Below, in pieces: positions 8,495 through 16,864 of a DNA stretch of 64,000 nucleotides. Below the pieces are notes generated by a model. It did not search any database, was not told the origin of the DNA, and saw only the letters and a list, made by a program, of their open reading frames with translations. This DNA is from Ollibium composti (GTDB taxonomy: Bacteria; Pseudomonadota; Alphaproteobacteria; Rhizobiales; Rhizobiaceae), in NCBI RefSeq assembly GCF_004801285.1, contig NZ_SSNY01000001.1, positions 124,001 through 188,000 of the forward strand, written 5' to 3'. Numbering within the stretch: the first letter of the stretch is position 1; every line of letters begins with the position of its first letter. A program made the translations under genes and the position numbers.

Positions 8495-9904
8495 TCAGGC
8501 GCCGCGGCCGTTCTGCGCCACGGTCGTGGCGGGCGCCTTGCGGCCGCGCGAGCCGGGCACGACGACGAGTTGCTTGATGTGACCCCGCTTGAAGGCGTTC
8601 AGGAACTTGTCGTAATTCTTGAAGGCGACGCAGCCATGCGATTCCGCCCGGCCGCCGCGCAGCAGGTAGGAATGGGCGAGGATGCCGCTGCGGCCGAATT
8701 CGACCTTGCCGTCCGTCGGCGTCATGCGCAGCGCCTGGACGCCGTGGAACAGCGATTCGCGCATCGACAGGTTGTAGGTGTCGGGCGGCGTCGGCCCGCG
8801 CATCTTCTGGTTGGCGTAGCGCGGGTTGTCGGCCATCTTGCCGATGCCCGAATGCGCCTCCAGCACCGAGCCGTCCGGCATGTAGACCTTGGCGGCGCTG
8901 ATGTCGTAGATGGCGACGCCGGCGCGCGGGCGCTTCGGCTTGGGCGAGAACAGGTTGGAGAAGGCGCCGGCCAGCCCGCCGCGCTCGGTCGGGTTGTCGG
9001 GCTTGGCGAAGGCCAGCATCTGCTGCGACTTGCTGCGCTTGGCCGGTTTCGTATCCTCTGCCACCGAAGGTTTTGCCGCTTCGGCAGGCTTTTCGGCGAC
9101 GGCCCTTTCGGGCGCCTGCGCCTCCGGCTTGGCGATCCGGGGACGGGCCATCGGCGGGGCGATGCTGTCCGGCAGTTCGCTGAACAGCGGCCTGTCCTCG
9201 CTCGTATCGGCTTGCAGCGCGTCATCCTGCGGCGCGACCAGCACCGCGTCGAAGGCCGCCGAGGCGGCCGACGCCGGCGAAGGATCGGCATAGGCAAGCT
9301 GGATGTCGGACGAACCGGAGAGCGCCAGCGCAAGACGCGAGGCGCGCACGGTTTCGGCCGGACCGGGGCCGAAGCGGTTGGACACCGGCGCGGCATGGCC
9401 GGCTTCCGCCACCGCATGGGTGGCCTCGAAGCGCTCGCGCGCCGGCGGGGTGTGCGCGGCTTTGGCGCGCGACAGGCCGGCGCCGGCGAACAGTTTCGCC
9501 AGCTTCTTCGGCGACAGGTCGGCGGCGGAGGCCACCTTCTCGAAACGCTCGTTCAGCTTGCGGCGGGGGAAGATCGAGACGTTCATGGCCGCAGCCGAGG
9601 CTACCTGGATCGGCGCGACGCGCCCGGCCTTGCCTTGCTGCACGGCGGCGCCGTTCTGCGCGACGATGGCGCCGGGCGGCAGGTGCGGCATGAAGGAGGT
9701 GGTGGAAGCGGCCGGCGCCGTCGCCGTATAGGCGCTGGACAGCGTGGTCAGCGACCACAGCGCAAGGCCTGCAATCGCGCCGGGCACGGCGACCCAGCGC
9801 AGCAGCGCCTCGGGCTTGATGAAGGAACGGCCGGTGCGGCCGGAGGGCTCACGGTGAGCGGTGTCGATACGCAAGAACGCCATGCCAAACCAATCTTTTC
9901 TCAA
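8495..9904 (-). CDS. DUF2778 (tlde1-like, L,D-transpeptidase-related) envelope protein
   Basis: Up to 469 residues. The C-terminal 130 residues hold the DUF2778 fold with 'GRSGILAHSYLLRGG' (H411) and 'AESHGCVAFKNYDKFL' (H423, C425), the S-H-G-C catalytic signature shared with L,D-transpeptidases and the Tlde1 peptidoglycan-cleaving effectors. A membrane segment at about 37-57 anchors it, and 250 residues of Pro/Ala-rich low-complexity linker separate anchor and catalytic domain, enough to span the periplasm. Likely role: peptidoglycan remodelling, by inference. The track start at 9904 is a TTG behind GGAAGG; the ATG at 9883 is an alternative. No type VI secretion genes are nearby, which argues against an antibacterial effector. 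Confidence 0.8.
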   Translation of the reverse strand: MRKDWFGMAFLRIDTAHREPSGRTGRSFIKPEALLRWVAVPGAIAGLALWSLTTLSSAYTATAPAASTTSFMPHLPPGAIVAQNGAAVQQGKAGRVAPIQVASAAAMNVSIFPRRKLNERFEKVASAADLSPKKLAKLFAGAGLSRAKAAHTPPARERFEATHAVAEAGHAAPVSNRFGPGPAETVRASRLALALSGSSDIQLAYADPSPASAASAAFDAVLVAPQDDALQADTSEDRPLFSELPDSIAPPMARPRIAKPEAQAPERAVAEKPAEAAKPSVAEDTKPAKRSKSQQMLAFAKPDNPTERGGLAGAFSNLFSPKPKRPRAGVAIYDISAAKVYMPDGSVLEAHSGIGKMADNPRYANQKMRGPTPPDTYNLSMRESLFHGVQALRMTPTDGKVEFGRSGILAHSYLLRGGRAESHGCVAFKNYDKFLNAFKRGHIKQLVVVPGSRGRKAPATTVAQNGRGA

Positions 9905-10667
9905 TCGGCCTTCCAGCCTGCGACGCTTGCCGCTGCGAATGTCAGGAACGACCCCTCAGCGCGCCCCCGCGCCCGTCGTTTGTTGCCGATTGACTTTCAA
10001 GATGGACAAAGATGGTTAACCAACCCTTTGCCGGTCCCCTTCATTTTTTGGCATGTGCCCGTGCGGGCGTTGCCGCCTCATCGATCGGAAAACGGCAAAA
10101 TCGCCGTTTCCTGAGGTTCTGCTGCCCGGTTTTGCCGGGAAAGTCAAGGAAATGCAAGTTCTTGCGCGCTCCCGTCGCAGAAGATCGTTAAAACCTGAAC
10201 AGATGAGGCAAGATGCGGGCGGGCAAAAGCTATCGCCGCCACGCCCGGATTTTCATCCGTCTGGCCATTGTTAAAGAGCGGACCTCGGTGAGTTGAGGTC
10301 GGGAAGACGGCGGTCGTCGGAACGCTGCCGAATTTTATAAAACTGCGATCCGAAGACCGCCGCCCGGCGATTTCTGTTCCCGTCCGTTCCGCTTCACCGC
10401 AGCTCACGGTGCCGGCATTTGCGCCGACACCGGCCGATGGCTTGCAGCGCTCGTCCAGCGCACACGGGCCGTAATACCCGTAGGGGAACCCTTGGACGGA
10501 ACCTCCCCGGTCCTGTCGCCACGTTAGCAACAGGACGGAGGCGCCGGTTCCTTCCCACGCAATCACCGTCGCGACCGGTGTTCCCATGGAAGGAACTGAC
10601 GGGGAGTATGAGGCGGGTCCGAAGAGCGGGAATAGATTTCGGGAAGATTTTTTGTGAAGGCCACTTC
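9905..10667. other. Long intergenic stretch without a supportable gene
   Basis: About 760 bp. It contains several small hairpins, for example GGAAAACGGC with GCCGTTTCC at 10088-10113 and GTCCTGT with ACAGGAC around 10513-10535, and an AT-rich tract GGGAAGATTTTTTGTGAAGG near 10640. A 147-codon antisense frame at 10144-10587 shows no domain, no ribosome-binding site and unconvincing composition, so I do not call it. A small RNA is possible but I cannot match a known family. Confidence 0.5.
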
Positions 10668-10856
10668 ACTTCGTCATCCTCGGGCAAGTGGAGCGAAGCG
10701 GAGCGCGACCCGGGGATCCATGCCTGACCATCGATGAAACGTGAGGTGGTGCAGACGGAGACCCCTTCAGCGCCGCCTCATGCGACCATGTCGTTCAGGC
10801 ATGGATCCTATGGTCTTCGCACGGCCTTCGGCCTGCTTCGCCATAGGATGACGAAC
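10668..10856. repeat. RIME-like intergenic palindromic element
   Basis: The outer arms read CTTCGTCATCCT (10668-10680) and its complement AGGATGACGAA (10845-10855). The inner arms read GGATCCATGCCTGA (about 10714-10728) and TCAGGCATGGATCC (10796-10809). Between them lie GC-rich mini-hairpins (GGAGCGAAGCGGAGCGC). This nested-palindrome structure flanking ATGGATCC is a familiar rhizobial intergenic mosaic repeat. It has no coding content. Confidence 0.7.
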
Positions 10857-10958
10857 GCGCTTGTGTTCGCCAGGCGCGCTCCGCTCGTGACTGTCAGGAT
10901 GCCTGGATGCCGAACGCTGGCCTCCAGCCCTCGGCTCCGACCTCGGACGTTCGAGGCT

Positions 10959-11090
10959 TTGAAAGGTCCGCCGGACCTTTCAATCCGCATTCGGCGAACC
11001 GGGCAATGGACGGGACCCGCTGCTTCGCAGCTCCCGCCCGTTCGAAGCCTGCCGATGATTCACAGGATCATCGGCTTGCCGCTTCGCGGC
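10959..11090. repeat. Cluster of perfect short palindromes before the VOC gene
   Basis: Three consecutive hairpins: TTGAAAGGTCC-GCC-GGACCTTTCAA (10959-10983, 11-bp stem), GCCGATGAT-N7-ATCATCGGC (11051-11075, 9-bp stem) and GCCGC-TTC-GCGGC (11078-11090). They lie 3' of the VOC gene stop on its coding strand, so one may terminate it; the others look like inserted mosaic repeats continuing the element at 10668-10856. Confidence 0.6.
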
Positions 11091-11100
11091 AACCGGCTTC

Positions 11101-11580
11101 TCACCCTCGCCGGGCGGCATCGATGGCGGCGACGTCGATCTTCTGCATTGTCATCATCGCGTCGAAGGCGCGCTTGGCCTCGGCGCCGCCGGCGGCCATG
11201 GCCTCGGTCAGCGTGCGCGGCGTGATCTGCCAGTTGAGGCCCCAGCGGTCCTTGCACCAGCCGCACTCGCTCTCCCGGCCGCCGTTGCCGACGATGGCGT
11301 TCCAGTAGCGGTCGGTTTCTTCCTGGTCGTCGGTGGCGATCTGGAAGGAGAAGGCCTCGCTTTGCGGGAACTGCGGTCCGCCGTTGAGGCCGATGCAGGG
11401 GATGCCGCAGACGGTGAACTCGACGACCAGCACGTCACCTTCCTTGTTGCCCGGATTGTCGCTGGGCGAGCGCCAGATCGAACCGACATGGGAGTCCGGG
11501 AAGACGTTCGCATAGAACCGCGCCGCGGCCTCGGCGTCCTTGTCGTACCACAGGCATATCTGGTTTTTCGGGGCAGGCAT
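11101..11580 (-). CDS. VOC superfamily protein (PhnB/3-demethylubiquinone methyltransferase-like glyoxalase fold)
   Basis: 159 residues. 'NQICLWYDKDAEAAARFYANVFPDS' is the conserved opening of the PhnB-like VOC group, with 'FTVCGIPCIGLNGGPQF' and 'ECGWCKDRWGLNWQITP' following, the latter being the family's C-x-x-D-x-x-G-x-x-W-Q signature. Despite the historical '3-demethylubiquinone-9 3-methyltransferase' label, these proteins are not shown to be methyltransferases; the reaction is unknown. The start is the ATG at 11580, preceded by GAGGAG, not the upstream in-frame codon at 11610. Confidence 0.88.
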   Translation of the reverse strand: MPAPKNQICLWYDKDAEAAARFYANVFPDSHVGSIWRSPSDNPGNKEGDVLVVEFTVCGIPCIGLNGGPQFPQSEAFSFQIATDDQEETDRYWNAIVGNGGRESECGWCKDRWGLNWQITPRTLTEAMAAGGAEAKRAFDAMMTMQKIDVAAIDAARRG

Positions 11581-11684
11581 GGGCGGAACTCCTCGCTGTT
11601 CAAACTGCACGTCCTGAACGACGGCTAGGCATAGGACGTTCCGGAAGGAGGGGGGCCGACATGGCGGGGTGAGAAAATTGGCCG

Positions 11685-11750
11685 CCCTCCTTTCTCTCCG
11701 TGTGGGGGAAGGTGGCCTCGCGAAGCGAGGTCGGATGAGGGGTGCTGGCC
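11685..11750. repeat. Short RIME-type repeat fragment
   Basis: CTTTCTCTCCGTGTGGGGGAAGG...CCTCGCGAAGCGAGGTCGGATGAGGGG is the mosaic unit found between many rhizobial genes, with the mini-palindrome CCTCGC-GAA-GCGAGG. It marks the left border of the AT-rich island that begins near 11760. Confidence 0.55.
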
Positions 11751-11907
11751 GGAGCGCTAACGCCTCGTTACTTCTTCAGTGTGATGGAAAGGGCGGCGTC
11801 AGGTAATTGCAGAACTAGTAGGTTGCGCGCAACCTTCTTAGCTTCTGCCAAGTTTGCTACTGTGACTGTATAAAATAGATGATTTCTTGTGGTGTTTTGG
11901 GGGGGCT

Positions 11908-12858
11908 ATGAGCGGCGATATTCTTAATGGGCAACCCACATCGCAAACGGCGCCTCTAAGGATTGGAGTTTCAACCCGAGCGCTTTTTGATCTTGAGGAG
12001 GAGCATGAAATTTTTCTAAAGAAAGGTGTAAAGGCATACGCCGCGCTTCAACTAGAGCGTGAAAATAACATAATCGGCAAAGGCTGCGGATTCGAAGTCA
12101 TCGATCGGCTTCTAAAGCTGAACAAGCCGAACGAGACGTTTGTTGAAGTCATGATATTGTCACAAAATTCTCCAGATTTGTCCCTTAGAGCCTTCAATTC
12201 TATTAAAGAATATAAATTGAATATAAAAACTGGAAGCTTCACCAGTGGGCGACCCCTTGCGCCGTTCATACCGGCTTGGGGTATTGATCTCTTCCTTTCA
12301 AACGAAGCGAGCGATGTGCAGGCTGCGATCTCCGCCGGCGCGGCGGCTGCAAGGCTAGGTGTTGCGCCGAAAGAGCGTCAGGAGCTGCGAGATGATGAAG
12401 TTAGGATTGCATTCGACGGTGATGCAGTCGTTTTTAGTCCTGAATCGGATGAAGTTTACAAAAATAATGGTCTGTCCGCATTTCTGCGTCATGAGGCAGA
12501 CAATGCCACCAAACCTATGGCGGGTGGGCCATTCGGCGAATTCTTGAAGAAACTATCTGTGCTGAGAAACGTCTACATGAATGACGAAGGGTTCTCCAAA
12601 GTCAGGATTGCTATAGTGACCGCCAGAAATGCTCCCGCTCACGCTCGAGTGATTCATACTTTGAGAGCCTGGGGCACCCCGGCAGATGAAGCCCATTTTG
12701 TTGGCGTTCGAGAGAAAGCACCAATTCTAAAAGCTTTTGGTGCTCACATTTTCTTCGATGATCAAGAGAAGCATGTATTGGGCGCTTCGGCCGTTGTTCC
12801 AGCAGGGCATGTGCCCGGTCCGCATAAGCCAGAGGCCCCAGTTATCCCCGCGGGATGA
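11908..12858 (+). CDS. Cytosolic 5'-nucleotidase I (cN-I) family protein
   Basis: 316 residues. It matches the bacterial 5'-nucleotidase family related to mammalian NT5C1 (PF06189): 'LRIGVSTRALFDLEEEHEIF', 'FVEVMILSQNSPDLSLRAFNSI', the HAD motif I 'IAFDGDAVVF' (D170 and D172), motif II 'IVTARNAPAHARVIHTLRAWG', and the lysine plus acidic motifs in 'GVREKAPILKAFGAHIFFDDQ'. These enzymes hydrolyse nucleoside 5'-monophosphates; the bacterial substrate preference is not known. The ATG at 11908 has a GGGGGG tract five bases ahead. The gene is strikingly AT-rich (stretches near 35% GC) among neighbours of about 65%, a sign of transfer. A small Cys protein gene follows after 12 bp. Confidence 0.85.
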   Translation: MSGDILNGQPTSQTAPLRIGVSTRALFDLEEEHEIFLKKGVKAYAALQLERENNIIGKGCGFEVIDRLLKLNKPNETFVEVMILSQNSPDLSLRAFNSIKEYKLNIKTGSFTSGRPLAPFIPAWGIDLFLSNEASDVQAAISAGAAAARLGVAPKERQELRDDEVRIAFDGDAVVFSPESDEVYKNNGLSAFLRHEADNATKPMAGGPFGEFLKKLSVLRNVYMNDEGFSKVRIAIVTARNAPAHARVIHTLRAWGTPADEAHFVGVREKAPILKAFGAHIFFDDQEKHVLGASAVVPAGHVPGPHKPEAPVIPAG

Positions 12859-12870
12859 GGAAGATTAGCG

Positions 12871-13185
12871 TTGCCAGTTAAATGGGTAAGGCGAAAGGCA
12901 CATCCGCGAAACATTGGCGGTGGAAAATCCACTTGGATTCCTGAAACGTGGGTGCCCTACGATACATCAAAGACATCTAAGTTGGGCATAGTAACCGCAC
13001 CATGCCCCAGTTGCGGTACAATTACCCAGAGCAGGAGGATGCCGAATGGCGGCTGGGGACATTTTGAGGCCGATGGCGGCCTACGTAATGTAAAACATGC
13101 TTGTTTCTATCGCGGTGACGGGCTTTCAAAAAAGCGCGATACGGAAACGGCTGATATGTTTCTCGAAGAATCCGAAGAAAGCTAA
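12871..13185 (+). CDS. Small putative zinc-binding protein of unknown function
   Basis: 104 residues starting at TTG behind GAGGAAG. It has C45-P-S-C48 and 'KHACFYRGD' (H76, C78), an arrangement that could bind one zinc ion, in a short basic protein with an acidic tail (DMFLEESEES). I do not recognise a family. It follows the AT-rich nucleotidase gene by 12 bp with similar low GC and is presumably co-transcribed. Its stop codon overlaps the convergent uvrD stop by 4 bp, which suggests that the island joined exactly at the end of uvrD. Confidence 0.6.
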   Translation: MPVKWVRRKAHPRNIGGGKSTWIPETWVPYDTSKTSKLGIVTAPCPSCGTITQSRRMPNGGWGHFEADGGLRNVKHACFYRGDGLSKKRDTETADMFLEESEES

Positions 13186-15965
13186 ACCCCCGTCACAAAC
13201 CCGTCCAGCACCTTCTTCTGCCCGGCGCGATCGAAATCGATCGTCAGCTTGTTGCCCTCGATCGCGGCGATATTGCCGTTGCCGAATTTCTGGTGGAAGA
13301 CGCGGTCGCCCACGGCGAAGGGGGAGGGGGTGTCGGCTACGGATTTCGCCACCAGTTCGCCGTCGATGACGCGGCCCTTCACCGAGCCGCGGCCGGCGCC
13401 GTAGCCGGAATCCACCTCGCCGTAGCCGATACGCTCCACCTGATGGCCGCTGCGCGTGCCCCAGTTGCGGCTCGTCGCCTCGGTGCGGTTCTGCTGCGCG
13501 CGCTGCCAGCCGGGGGTGGCGTAGGTGTTGGAGAAGGCGCCGCCGCCGGAGCCGGATTGATCCCCGCGCGCGGCGCGGGCTCCTGACGGCGAGCCGACGC
13601 TGTCGAAGCGCGAGGCGCCGTAGGGGTTCTGGCGGCCGGCGGAGAAGCCGCCGCGCCCGGAGGCGAAGCTTGAGCCGCCATAGGGGTTGCCGTAGCCGCC
13701 GTAGCTGTTGCCGCCCTCGGCCACCTCGACATGCGCTTCCGGCAGTTCGTCGAGGAAGCGCGACGGGATGGTCGATTGCCACAGGCCGTGGATGCGGCGG
13801 TTGGAGACGAACCACAGGTGCAGGTTCTTCTTGGCGCGGGTCAGCCCGACATAGGCGAGCCGCCGTTCCTCCTCCAGCCCGGAGCGGCCGCCTTCGTCCA
13901 GCGCGCGCTGGTGCGGGAACAGGCCTTCCTCCCAGCCGGGGAGAAACACCGTCTCGAACTCCAGCCCCTTGGCCGAATGCAGCGTCATGATGGAGACGGC
14001 GTCCATGCCCTCGTTCTGCTCGGCGTCCATCACCAGCGCGACGTGCTCGAGGAAGGAGCGCAGCGATTCGTACTCCTCCATGGAGCGGATGAGTTCCTTC
14101 AGGTTCTCCAGCCGGCCGGGCGCCTCGGCGCTGCGGTCGTTCTTCCACATGTCGGTGTAGCCGCTCTCCTCCAAAATCGTCTCGGCGAGCTCGGCATGCG
14201 GGGTGGTGTCGATCAGGCCTTGCCAGCGGGCGAAGTTGGCGGCGATTTCGCGCAGTGCCGCGCGCGGCTTCGGCTTCAGCTCGTCGCTCTCGGCAAGGTT
14301 GGCCGCCGCCTCCAGCATCGGCGAACCCAGCGCGCGGGCGGTGGCGTGGATCTGGCTGATGGTGGCTTCGCCGAGGCCGCGCTTCGGCACGTTGACGATG
14401 CGCTCGAAGGCGAGGTCGTCGGCGCCTTGCGCGACGACGCGCAGGTAGGCCAGCGCGTCGCGAATTTCCTGCCGCTCGTAGAAGCGCGGGCCGCCGATGA
14501 CGCGGTAGTTCAGGCCGATCTCGATGAAACGGTCCTCGAAGGAGCGCATCTGGAAGGACGCGCGCACGAGGATCGCCATGTCGTTGAGCGCATGGCCCTT
14601 GCGCTGAAGGGATTCGATCTCCTCGCCGACGGCGCGCGCTTCCTCGTCGGAATCCCAGGCGGCGTGGACGTTGACCTTGGCGTCGTCGGCGTCGGGCCGG
14701 TCGGTGAACAGCGTCTTGCCCAGCCGTCCCTCGTTGTGGGCAATGAGGTGGGAGGCAGCACCGAGGATATGGGCTGTCGAGCGGTAGTTGCGCTCGAGGC
14801 GGATGACGGTGGCGCCGGGAAAATCCTTCTCGAAGCGCAGGATGTTGTCCACCTCCGCCCCGCGCCAACCGTAGATGGACTGGTCGTCGTCACCCACGCA
14901 GCAGATATTTATCTGCTGCGTGGGTTTGTTTTCGCTCGCGGGCCGTTCCGCCGCCTGCGGCGGCTGGGCAGTTTCCTGGTTTGTGCGCTCCGCTTCGCTG
15001 CGCGTCACGGCTGCGGGGGCGGGCGAAAAGTCGCCCGGCGCGCGGTCGCGCGCTCGGCCTTCGGCCGCTTGCACGGCGCTCGATGTTTTCGGCCGCTGCG
15101 CCAGCAGGCGCAGCCACATATATTGGGCGGTGTTGGTGTCCTGGTATTCGTCCACCAGTATGTATTTGAATTTTTTATGATATTCGGCCAGCACGTCGTG
15201 ATGCTGGCGGAAGATGCGGATGGGGTGCAGGAGCAGGTCGCCGAAGTCGCAGGCGTTCAGCGTCTTCAGCCGCTCCTGGTAGGCGGCGTAGAGTTCGCGG
15301 CCCTTGCCGTTGGCGAAGGCGCGGGCGTCGCCTTCGGGGATTTCGGCCGGGCCGAGGCCCTTGTTCTTCCAGCCGTCGATCATCTGGGCGAAGGTGCGCG
15401 GCGCCCAGCGCTTGTCGTCCAGCCCCTCGGCCTGGATCAGCTGGCGGATCAGGCGGGTGACGTCGTCGGTGTCGAGGATGGTGAAGTCGGAGCGCAGGCC
15501 GGCGAGCTCGGCATGGCGGCGCAGGAGCTTCACGCCGATCGAGTGGAAGGTGCCGAGCCACGGCATGCCCTCGATCGCCTCGCCGACGAGGTGGCCGATG
15601 CGGCTCTTCATCTCGCGCGCGGCCTTGTTGGTGAAGGTGACGGCGAGGATCTGGCTCGGCCACGCTCTGCCGGTCGCGAGGATGTGGGCGATGCGGGTGG
15701 TGAGCACGCGCGTCTTGCCGGTGCCGGCGCCGGCCAGCACCAGAACCGGGCCTTCGGTCGTCTCCACCGCCAACCGCTGCTCGGGGTTCAGGCCGCTGAG
15801 ATAGTCGGGCGCGCTGCCGCTGCCCTGTCGGGCGGCCATGGCGCGCGCGGCGATGCCCGAACCGCCACTGGAGGCTCCGGCGGCAGGCGCGGCCGGGCGC
15901 GAGGGCACGCCGTGTGGCGCGTCGTCCTCGTCGAAGAAGGGCATATCGTCGGGAAAGCCTGGCAT
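13182..15965 (-). CDS. uvrD: ATP-dependent DNA helicase UvrD/PcrA
   Basis: About 927 residues from the ATG at 15965 (open to 16037). Superfamily 1 helicase motifs are all present: 'LAGAGTGKTRVL' (Walker A), 'VTFTNKAAREMKSR' (Ia), 'ILVDEYQDTN' (II), 'GDDDQSIYGWRGA' (III), 'RLERNYRS' (IV), 'VSIMTLHSAKGLEFE' (V) and 'RRLAYVGLTRAKKNL' (VI). It unwinds DNA 3' to 5' in repair and replication. The C-terminus has a Gly/Ser/Tyr-rich linker and a PcrA-type Tudor-like end 'GDRVFHQKFGNGNIAAIEGNKLTIDFD'. Odd: about 60 extra Ala/Pro/Glu-rich residues sit between motif II and motif III, encoded by a palindromic insertion (see the repeat at 14892). Confidence 0.95.
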   Translation of the reverse strand: MPGFPDDMPFFDEDDAPHGVPSRPAAPAAGASSGGSGIAARAMAARQGSGSAPDYLSGLNPEQRLAVETTEGPVLVLAGAGTGKTRVLTTRIAHILATGRAWPSQILAVTFTNKAAREMKSRIGHLVGEAIEGMPWLGTFHSIGVKLLRRHAELAGLRSDFTILDTDDVTRLIRQLIQAEGLDDKRWAPRTFAQMIDGWKNKGLGPAEIPEGDARAFANGKGRELYAAYQERLKTLNACDFGDLLLHPIRIFRQHHDVLAEYHKKFKYILVDEYQDTNTAQYMWLRLLAQRPKTSSAVQAAEGRARDRAPGDFSPAPAAVTRSEAERTNQETAQPPQAAERPASENKPTQQINICCVGDDDQSIYGWRGAEVDNILRFEKDFPGATVIRLERNYRSTAHILGAASHLIAHNEGRLGKTLFTDRPDADDAKVNVHAAWDSDEEARAVGEEIESLQRKGHALNDMAILVRASFQMRSFEDRFIEIGLNYRVIGGPRFYERQEIRDALAYLRVVAQGADDLAFERIVNVPKRGLGEATISQIHATARALGSPMLEAAANLAESDELKPKPRAALREIAANFARWQGLIDTTPHAELAETILEESGYTDMWKNDRSAEAPGRLENLKELIRSMEEYESLRSFLEHVALVMDAEQNEGMDAVSIMTLHSAKGLEFETVFLPGWEEGLFPHQRALDEGGRSGLEEERRLAYVGLTRAKKNLHLWFVSNRRIHGLWQSTIPSRFLDELPEAHVEVAEGGNSYGGYGNPYGGSSFASGRGGFSAGRQNPYGASRFDSVGSPSGARAARGDQSGSGGGAFSNTYATPGWQRAQQNRTEATSRNWGTRSGHQVERIGYGEVDSGYGAGRGSVKGRVIDGELVAKSVADTPSPFAVGDRVFHQKFGNGNIAAIEGNKLTIDFDRAGQKKVLDGFVTGV
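14892..15095. repeat. Palindromic element inserted in frame inside uvrD
   Basis: Between the codons for 'LLAQRP' and 'NICCVGDDDQS' lie about 190 bp of mini-palindromes (GCCGCC-TGC-GGCGGC, GGGCGA-AAAG-TCGCCC, CGCGCGGTCGCGCG, CGGCC-TT-CGGCCG) that keep the reading frame. Its left edge is a perfect 16-bp inverted repeat, ACCCACGCAGCAGATA / TATCTGCTGCGTGGGT with a 2-bp centre (14892-14925): one copy is the helicase's own codons for I-C-C-V-G. Other rhizobial UvrD proteins, as I recall them, join these motifs directly, so this is probably a mobile palindromic element tolerated as a surface loop. Confidence 0.7.
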
Positions 15966-16073
15966 TTGACCCCGAATGTAGTGATTCGCCCCCGAAAGGC
16001 CAGTGTTGTCGCCGTTTTGTTCCGTCGCAAGCGGCAATGCCTGAATTCGGTTCCGGTCGTTCTCGGCTGAATG

Positions 16074-16109
16074 CCGGGGCTGCCGCGCGGGCCGGCGCGG
16101 CAGCCCCGG
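16074..16109 (-). terminator. Strong GC hairpin between dsbA-like gene and uvrD
   Basis: A perfect 15-bp stem (CCGGGGCTGCCGCGC at 16074-16088 with its complement at 16095-16109) and a 6-nt loop. It lies 16 bp beyond the stop of the leftward DsbA-like gene and upstream of uvrD. There is no T-run, so it may act as a weak terminator or as an mRNA 3' end stabiliser. Confidence 0.6.
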
Positions 16110-16124
16110 TGCGAACCGGGCGGC

Positions 16125-16784
16125 CTATTTGCCGGCGGCGCCTTCTTTCTTCCTGCGGCGCGCTTCCGCCACGGCTTCAGTCAGTTGCTCGTGGTCTAGG
16201 CCGCCGAAGACGATGAAGGATTCCACCAGCCATGACGGCGTGCCTTGCAGGCCGATCGTCTCGGCTTGCAGGCTGGTGCGTGCCAGGAGCCTGTCGATGT
16301 CGGCCTTGTGCGCCTTGGCGTCCCTGTCGAGCTGCGCCATGTCGAGGCCTGCCTTTTGCAGCGCGGCGCGCACTTGCCTGTCGCGCTGAAAGCGCCGGGG
16401 GGACGTCATCAGCGCATCGTGCGCGGCTTCATAGCCGGCCTGCCATTTGGCCGCGAGCGCCATGCGCGCGGCATATTCGGAAACCGGGCCGAAGACAGGC
16501 CAGTCCTTGTAAACGATGCGGACCTTGCCGTCGCTTTTCAAGAGCTTCTTCAGTTCCGGATGGCTCTTGCGGCAGTAGGGGCAGTTGTAGTCCATGAACT
16601 CCGCGATTGTGATGTCGGCATTCTTGAGGCCGATGGAGGGCATGTCGGGATCGTTGAGGACCTGCTGCGGCGTCAGGTCTTCCTGCGACAGGGCAGGGCC
16701 GGCTTGCAGCAGCAGGACGCCTGCCGCCAGGGTGGAGGCGCCGAGCAGGAAGCGCCGGCGGCCGATCGGGATTTCGTTGTGCAT
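16125..16784 (-). CDS. Tat-exported DsbA family thiol:disulfide oxidoreductase
   Basis: 219 residues. The N-terminus 'IGRRRFLLGASTLAAGVLLLQAGPALS' is a twin-arginine signal, so it is exported folded. The thioredoxin fold follows, with the active site 'DYNCPYCRKSHPEL' (C-P-Y-C), the DsbA helical insertion, and the cis-proline loop 'LQGTPSWLVESFIVFGG'. It resembles Com1/ScsC-like DsbA relatives, which oxidise or isomerise periplasmic disulphides. The ATG at 16784 is preceded by AGAGGT. The frame is open further upstream, but that stretch belongs to the neighbouring gene. A small secreted Cys protein is encoded 80 bp upstream on the same strand. Confidence 0.9.
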   Translation of the reverse strand: MHNEIPIGRRRFLLGASTLAAGVLLLQAGPALSQEDLTPQQVLNDPDMPSIGLKNADITIAEFMDYNCPYCRKSHPELKKLLKSDGKVRIVYKDWPVFGPVSEYAARMALAAKWQAGYEAAHDALMTSPRRFQRDRQVRAALQKAGLDMAQLDRDAKAHKADIDRLLARTSLQAETIGLQGTPSWLVESFIVFGGLDHEQLTEAVAEARRRKKEGAAGK

Positions 16785-16864
16785 GGTGATGACCTCTGGA
16801 GCGGCATGGCCGCCCTGATGGGAAAGGGGGCGCGCAGCGGCTGTTCGCTTCGCGGTATTGAAAT

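Noticed and set aside
8495..9904. Type VI secretion effector (Tlde1) with immunity gene
   Set aside because: It has an N-terminal membrane anchor and long linker, and neighbours encode neither an inhibitor-like protein nor secretion components; a housekeeping envelope role is simpler.
10144..10587. A 147-codon minus-strand frame in the long intergenic region
   Set aside because: No homologous motif, no ribosome-binding site and mixed composition; it spans intergenic hairpins. Possible but unsupported.
11887..13185. Prophage remnant
   Set aside because: Only two AT-rich genes, no integrase, no tRNA-based attachment site or structural genes were seen.
13731..16070. A 779-codon plus-strand open frame opposite uvrD
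   Set aside because: Antisense shadow of uvrD; no domain, no ribosome-binding site, composition typical of complemented high-GC codons.
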